In this document: in pieces, positions 60,440 to 64,000 of the stretch
Layout: each line of letters begins with the position of its first letter
Numbering within the stretch: the first letter of the stretch is position 1
Source: JAUMBM01 sp964645715
GTDB taxonomy: Bacteria; Bacteroidota; Bacteroidia; Chitinophagales; Saprospiraceae
DNA length: 64,000 nucleotides
NCBI GenBank assembly: GCA_964645715.1
Contig: CAZYAO010000007.1
Coordinates: 54,114-118,113, forward strand
Reading direction: 5' to 3'
Notes under the pieces: generated by a model
Databases searched by the model: none
What the model was told of the DNA's origin: nothing
Seen by the model: only the letters and a program-made list of their open reading frames with translations
Position numbers and translations under genes: made by a program

Positions 60440-61503
60440 CAAGCGCTACGCCGCCCGTATTTGCCGACTTCCTCATCGTCGGCCAGGGCATTGCCGGCAG
60501 CCTGCTCGCCTACCTGCTGGAGCAGCGGGGGCAGCGCTGTTACCTCATCGACGCTCCCGGGCAGACGGCCGCCTCTTCGGTAGCAGCGGGCATCATCAAT
60601 CCGCTCACCGGCCGGCAGTATGTAAAAACCTGGCGAGCCGACACCCTGCTGCCCTTTGCCCGCAAGTTTTACCAGCAGCTCGAGGAGTCGCTGGGCATCT
60701 CCTGCTACCACCCGCGCAACATCCTGCGGGTCTTCACCCACGGAGGAGAAGAAAATGACTGGCTGGCGCGCAGCGCCGATCCCGGCTGCGCGCCCTATAT
60801 GGCCGAGCGGGCGGCGCCCGGCGCCTACGCCCGCTTTACGGCCCCCTGCCTCGGCTTTGGCGAAACACTGCAGACAGCCCAGGTGGACCTCTGGCGCATC
60901 TGCGAGCGCCTGCGCACCCATTGGCAGCAGCAGGACCGCTGGCTGGGCGAAGCCTTTGACTACAGCCGGCTCGAGCTGACTTCTGCAGGCATCCGCTATG
61001 GCGAACTCCATGCCCGGCAGCTCGTCTTTTGTGAGGGCTGGCGCATGAAGTTCAACCCTTATTTTAATTATTTGCCCTTGCAAGGCAATAAAGGCGAGGT
61101 GTTAATCGTACAGTTTCCGGAAGCCTCTTTTGATAAAATGATCAAAAACAAAGTGTTCATTGCGCCCCTGTCTACCGGCAACTACTGGGTGGGCGGCAGC
61201 AGCAACAACCACTTTGCCGATGACCTGCCGACGGAAGCCGGCCGCGCTTTTGTACAGCAGAAGCTCGACGAGATGATCCGCACGCCCTATAAGGTATTGT
61301 CGCAACTGGCTGCTGTGCGCCCGACGGTGCGCGACCGGCGACCGTTGCTGGGGCGCCACCCCCACCACCCGCAGCTGGCCGTCTTCAACGGGCTTGGCAC
61401 CAAGGGAGCTTCGCTGGCTCCTTATTGGGCGGAGCAGCTGGTGCGGTATCTGCTGGATGGCGAGATGCTGGACCGGGAGGTGGATGTGCGTCGCTTTAGC
61501 TGA
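60436..61503 (+). CDS. FAD-dependent oxidoreductase (DAO family)
   Basis: The 355-residue protein has the FAD-binding start FLIVGQGIAGSLLAYLL (about 12-28) and the D-amino-acid-oxidase/glycine-oxidase layout, with SSVAAGIINPLTGRQYVKTW near residue 47, AVRPTVRDRRPLLGRHPHHP and FNGLGTKGASLAPYWAEQL near the end. The substrate is unknown (an amine or amino acid is likely). It is coupled to the MmcQ/YjbR gene by a 4-nt overlap (ATGA). Its stop codon is part of a small palindrome (TGAGCC-GCAA-GGCTCA). Confidence 0.87.
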   Translation: MTSATPPVFADFLIVGQGIAGSLLAYLLEQRGQRCYLIDAPGQTAASSVAAGIINPLTGRQYVKTWRADTLLPFARKFYQQLEESLGISCYHPRNILRVFTHGGEENDWLARSADPGCAPYMAERAAPGAYARFTAPCLGFGETLQTAQVDLWRICERLRTHWQQQDRWLGEAFDYSRLELTSAGIRYGELHARQLVFCEGWRMKFNPYFNYLPLQGNKGEVLIVQFPEASFDKMIKNKVFIAPLSTGNYWVGGSSNNHFADDLPTEAGRAFVQQKLDEMIRTPYKVLSQLAAVRPTVRDRRPLLGRHPHHPQLAVFNGLGTKGASLAPYWAEQLVRYLLDGEMLDREVDVRRFS

Positions 61504-61618
61504 GCCGCAAGGCTCAGTTTTTGCGGCTGGCGCCGCAAAAACAAAAAATTGCTATTTGCCGGCTGGCGCCGGCAAATAGAATGTAGATATATTTTGCGGC
61601 GCAAGCCGCAAAATATAT
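61501..61618. repeat. Four palindromes between the FAD oxidoreductase and alpha-2-macroglobulin genes
   Basis: 61501-61514 (TGAGCC-GCAA-GGCTCA, includes the stop codon), 61517-61542 (11-bp arms, loop TGGC), 61552-61579 (12-bp arms, loop TGGC) and 61587-61618 (14-bp arms, loop GCAA). The first three lie back to back. Confidence 0.92.
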
Positions 61619-61632
61619 ACAAACAAAAAACC

Positions 61633-64000
61633 ATGCATATCATGATAAAACCACGCTGCATCACCCTATACATCCTCCTCCTGACTGCAGCCTGCCTGCA
61701 GGCACAAATCCCCGGCATGAACAAGCAATACCCGCAAGAATGGAAAATCATCGACAGCCTCAGCAACGAGGGGCTGTACAGCCAGGCGCGTGACCAGAGC
61801 CTGCAACTCTACCGCCTCGCGCAGGCCGACGGCCAGGCGGTGCAGGCGTTTCGGGCCCTCCTGCACTGGGGTGGCTACAACAACGAGCTGGCGGGCGACG
61901 GCCTGCTCTCGACCATAAGCTTTGCGGAAGCGGAGCTGGCAACGGCCGACTACCCCCTGAAGCCGCTGCTGCAGTCGGTGCTGGCAGAGACTTACTACAA
62001 CTACCTCGAACAGAACAGCTGGCAAATCCGGGAGCGCACGCCCCTGACCAGCGGGGCGCCGGCATCGATGGATGAGTGGACGGAGGCCGACTTCATCCGT
62101 AGCTGCACAGGTCTTTACCTCGCCAGCCTGCAGGACCTGCGCAGCCGCGAGCTGCCAATAGAACAGCTGGAAGCCGTGCTGCAGGCCGGCTACAACCTGC
62201 AGTCGCTGCGCCCTACGCTCTACGACCTGCTGCTGCAGCGGGCTATTGGCCATTTTCAGAATACCCGTGCTTACCTCACCGAGCCTGTGCATGCTTTCCG
62301 CCTTGACCAGCCGGAGGCTTTTGCGGCCGCGGAGGTGTTTGCCAACTATACCTTTCCGGCGCACGACAGCAGTTCTTTTGTGTACCGGACGCTGCTCGTC
62401 TACCAGGAAGGGCTGCGCTGGCGGCTGCAGCAGGCAGCCACCCAGCCGGCGGCCCTGACCGACCTCGACCTCAGCCGACTGGCCTTTGTCAGTGAGCATT
62501 TCCTCACGGCTGATGCGCCTGCCCGCTTGCGGGCGGCGCTGGACCAGCTGCTCGCCGGCCGACGCGACCCCTGGTCGCAGGCGGCTATACAGCTGGCCAT
62601 CGCGCGCTGGCAGCACGCGCAGGGACACCGCTATGACCGGCAGCGCGAAGAAACCCACGAATACCGATTTGCCTGGGCGGAGGCCGAAAAAATTTGCCGC
62701 CAGCTCGAGGGCGATCAGCAGCATCCGCTGCTGGCTGCGCAGGCAGCTGTACTGGCAGCCGACATCCGTCAGCGCAGCCTCGACGGGCAGGTTGAGCGGG
62801 TGTATCTGCCCGGCAGCCAGGGACTTTTTTTGGTCAATTACCGCAATCTCGACAAGGTCTACGCCCGCATCGTCAATGACGACGGCCGTACCAAAAACAT
62901 GGGCGACGACAAGCTGATGGCCTACTATGCGGGTCTCAAGCCCCTGCAGGCGTGGCAGTCCGCACTGACCAATCCCGGCGATTTTCGCTCCCACAACACC
63001 GAACTGTCCTTCGGGCCGCTCAAGCCCGGCCGCTACCTGCTGCTGCTGTCGGCTGACCCGCAGTTTGATCCCCAAGACAACACCCTCGCCTTCTCTTTTG
63101 CGGTAAGCCAGCTGGGGCTGTTGCAGCATCCGGAGGAAGAGCGGCGCGAGTTTATCGTCGTTGACCGCAGCAGCGGTGCCCCGCTGGCAGGCGTCAAGGC
63201 CATACCCCTGCGCCGGTCGGCCGACTACCGCAATGAATCGCGCTGGGACGAAGGTGCGCCTGTCTACAGCGATGCCGACGGCCGCTTTGTCGTGCCCGGT
63301 CAGGGCAACGACAATGCCTACCTGCGGCTGCGGTTGTCCAAAGGCAAGGATGTGTTTGAGACCCCCGACCCCTGGTATATTTACGACATCAACCGCCAGC
63401 GCGAGCGCCAGACGAGAGTACACTTTTTCCTCGATCGTGCCATCTACCGGCCCGGACAGAAGGTGTATTTCAAAGGGCTGGTGGTACAGTACGACCAGCG
63501 CAACATGCCTGCGGTGATGGCTGGTCGCCGGCTGACCGTACAGCTGCGCGACGCCAACTGGCAGGTGGTGAGCACCCAGGATTTTCAGGCCAATATCTTC
63601 GGCAGCATCAGCGGCAGTTTTGTGCTGCCCGAAGGAGTACTCACCGGCAATATGAGTCTGCAGGCCGATGTCGACAACAGCACCACTTACTTTGCCGTGG
63701 AGGCTTACAAGCGGCCGCGTTTTGAGGTATCACTGCCGCTGCCGGCCGATGCGCCGCGGCTGGGCGATACGGTGGCCATTACGGCCACCGCCATGAGTTA
63801 TGCAGGGCCGCCGGTGGCCGGCGCCACCCTGCGCTACACCGTCAAGCGCAGCCTTTCCTACAGCTGGCGCGGCTGGCGTGGCTGGTGGCCTGACAGCGGC
63901 GAGGGCGATGCCATCGCCAGCGGCAGCCTCACCACCGACGGGCGCGGCCAGTGCGAAATACGTTTTGCGGCCCTGCCGCCGGCCAGCTACCGCGCCGGCG
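61633..64000 (+). CDS. Bacterial alpha-2-macroglobulin family protein (3' part outside window)
   Basis: The frame from the ATG at 61633 stays open to the window end (789 residues). A signal peptide (MIKPRCITLYILLLTAACLQ if the ATG at 61642 is used) precedes a region with YLPGSQGLFLVNYRNLDKVY (about 390). The MG domain motif FFLDRAIYRPGQKVYFKGLV (about 598) is the hallmark of alpha-2-macroglobulin-like proteins, and YFAVEAYKRPRFEVSLPLP follows. Such proteins trap proteases at the cell envelope. The bait region and the thioester (CxEQ) would lie beyond the window, so I cannot say whether the trap is of the thioester type. Confidence 0.9.
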   Translation, partial: MHIMIKPRCITLYILLLTAACLQAQIPGMNKQYPQEWKIIDSLSNEGLYSQARDQSLQLYRLAQADGQAVQAFRALLHWGGYNNELAGDGLLSTISFAEAELATADYPLKPLLQSVLAETYYNYLEQNSWQIRERTPLTSGAPASMDEWTEADFIRSCTGLYLASLQDLRSRELPIEQLEAVLQAGYNLQSLRPTLYDLLLQRAIGHFQNTRAYLTEPVHAFRLDQPEAFAAAEVFANYTFPAHDSSSFVYRTLLVYQEGLRWRLQQAATQPAALTDLDLSRLAFVSEHFLTADAPARLRAALDQLLAGRRDPWSQAAIQLAIARWQHAQGHRYDRQREETHEYRFAWAEAEKICRQLEGDQQHPLLAAQAAVLAADIRQRSLDGQVERVYLPGSQGLFLVNYRNLDKVYARIVNDDGRTKNMGDDKLMAYYAGLKPLQAWQSALTNPGDFRSHNTELSFGPLKPGRYLLLLSADPQFDPQDNTLAFSFAVSQLGLLQHPEEERREFIVVDRSSGAPLAGVKAIPLRRSADYRNESRWDEGAPVYSDADGRFVVPGQGNDNAYLRLRLSKGKDVFETPDPWYIYDINRQRERQTRVHFFLDRAIYRPGQKVYFKGLVVQYDQRNMPAVMAGRRLTVQLRDANWQVVSTQDFQANIFGSISGSFVLPEGVLTGNMSLQADVDNSTTYFAVEAYKRPRFEVSLPLPADAPRLGDTVAITATAMSYAGPPVAGATLRYTVKRSLSYSWRGWRGWWPDSGEGDAIASGSLTTDGRGQCEIRFAALPPASYRAG

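Noticed and set aside
1..64000. Transposon, integron or prophage
   Set aside because: No transposase, integrase or phage gene was recognised, and no terminal repeats beyond the palindromes described.

Overview
The window looks like a chromosomal segment of a GC-rich Bacteroidota bacterium, probably from the Saprospiraceae/Lewinella group. Several independent signs support this. There is a PorP/SprF protein next to giant secreted proteins, and type IX secretion (T9SS) C-terminal sorting domains of both type A and type B. Genes start without purine-rich ribosome sites, and many are preceded by the Bacteroidota -7 promoter element TAnnTTTG. There are also a TonB-dependent receptor and the lineage-typical pairs yceD-rpmF and leuACDB. 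The order-level placement is inference. Three runs of exactly 100 N (12761-12860, 19045-19144, 56810-56909) mark scaffold joins.

Layout. 1-3.3 kb: PLP decarboxylase (partial), pdhA, then recF with a DUF721 gene. 3.4-9.1 kb: membrane glycosyltransferase-TPR fusion, methyltransferase, GMC oxidoreductase, DinB-like protein. 9.2-13.9 kb: nucleoside transporter and uridine kinase (divergent salvage pair), dihydroorotase (cut by a gap), RlpA-like protein. 14-22.4 kb: methyltransferase, PAP2 phosphatase, TonB receptor, T9SS-exported hydrolase, LuxC-type reductase, RsmB-type rRNA methyltransferase. 22.9-34.6 kb: cell-surface block with PorP/SprF, a 1978-residue cohesin-like/Ig-like protein, a 1149-residue SprB-like protein and a lipoprotein. 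34.6-48.9 kb: UMF1 transporter, dCTP deaminase, flavin oxidoreductase, RidA-threonine aldolase, yceD-rpmF, complete leuA-leuC-leuD-leuB, a helical-repeat protein, RadC, a small membrane protein, HMG-CoA lyase. 49-64 kb: GHL10 glycosidase, SIS protein, GH20 hexosaminidase, an unknown exported protein, a five-heme T9SS cytochrome, pseudouridine synthase, tRNA-Arg(CCT), MmcQ/YjbR protein, FAD oxidoreductase, and the start of a bacterial alpha-2-macroglobulin.

Most genes are housekeeping or metabolic. The distinctive functional theme is export: four proteins carry T9SS sorting domains, and a SprF-type partner sits beside the largest one.

The most unusual feature is non-coding. I count roughly sixty stem-loops in about 26 intergenic regions, many of them perfect with 13-23 bp stems and 2-4 nt loops. 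They fill all seven convergent intergenic spaces and also occur in at least four divergent ones, where no gene ends. They come in two alternating kinds: a 'core' palindrome centred on GGYGGC-N3/4-GCCRCC, and a locus-specific, often AT-rich 'stem' palindrome. In places core and stem are tandemly repeated (periods 64, 78 and 96 bp), and paralogous copies differ by paired changes that keep the stem intact. A separate 67-bp tandem array follows the SprB-like gene. I saw no transposase, integrase, CRISPR array or prophage.
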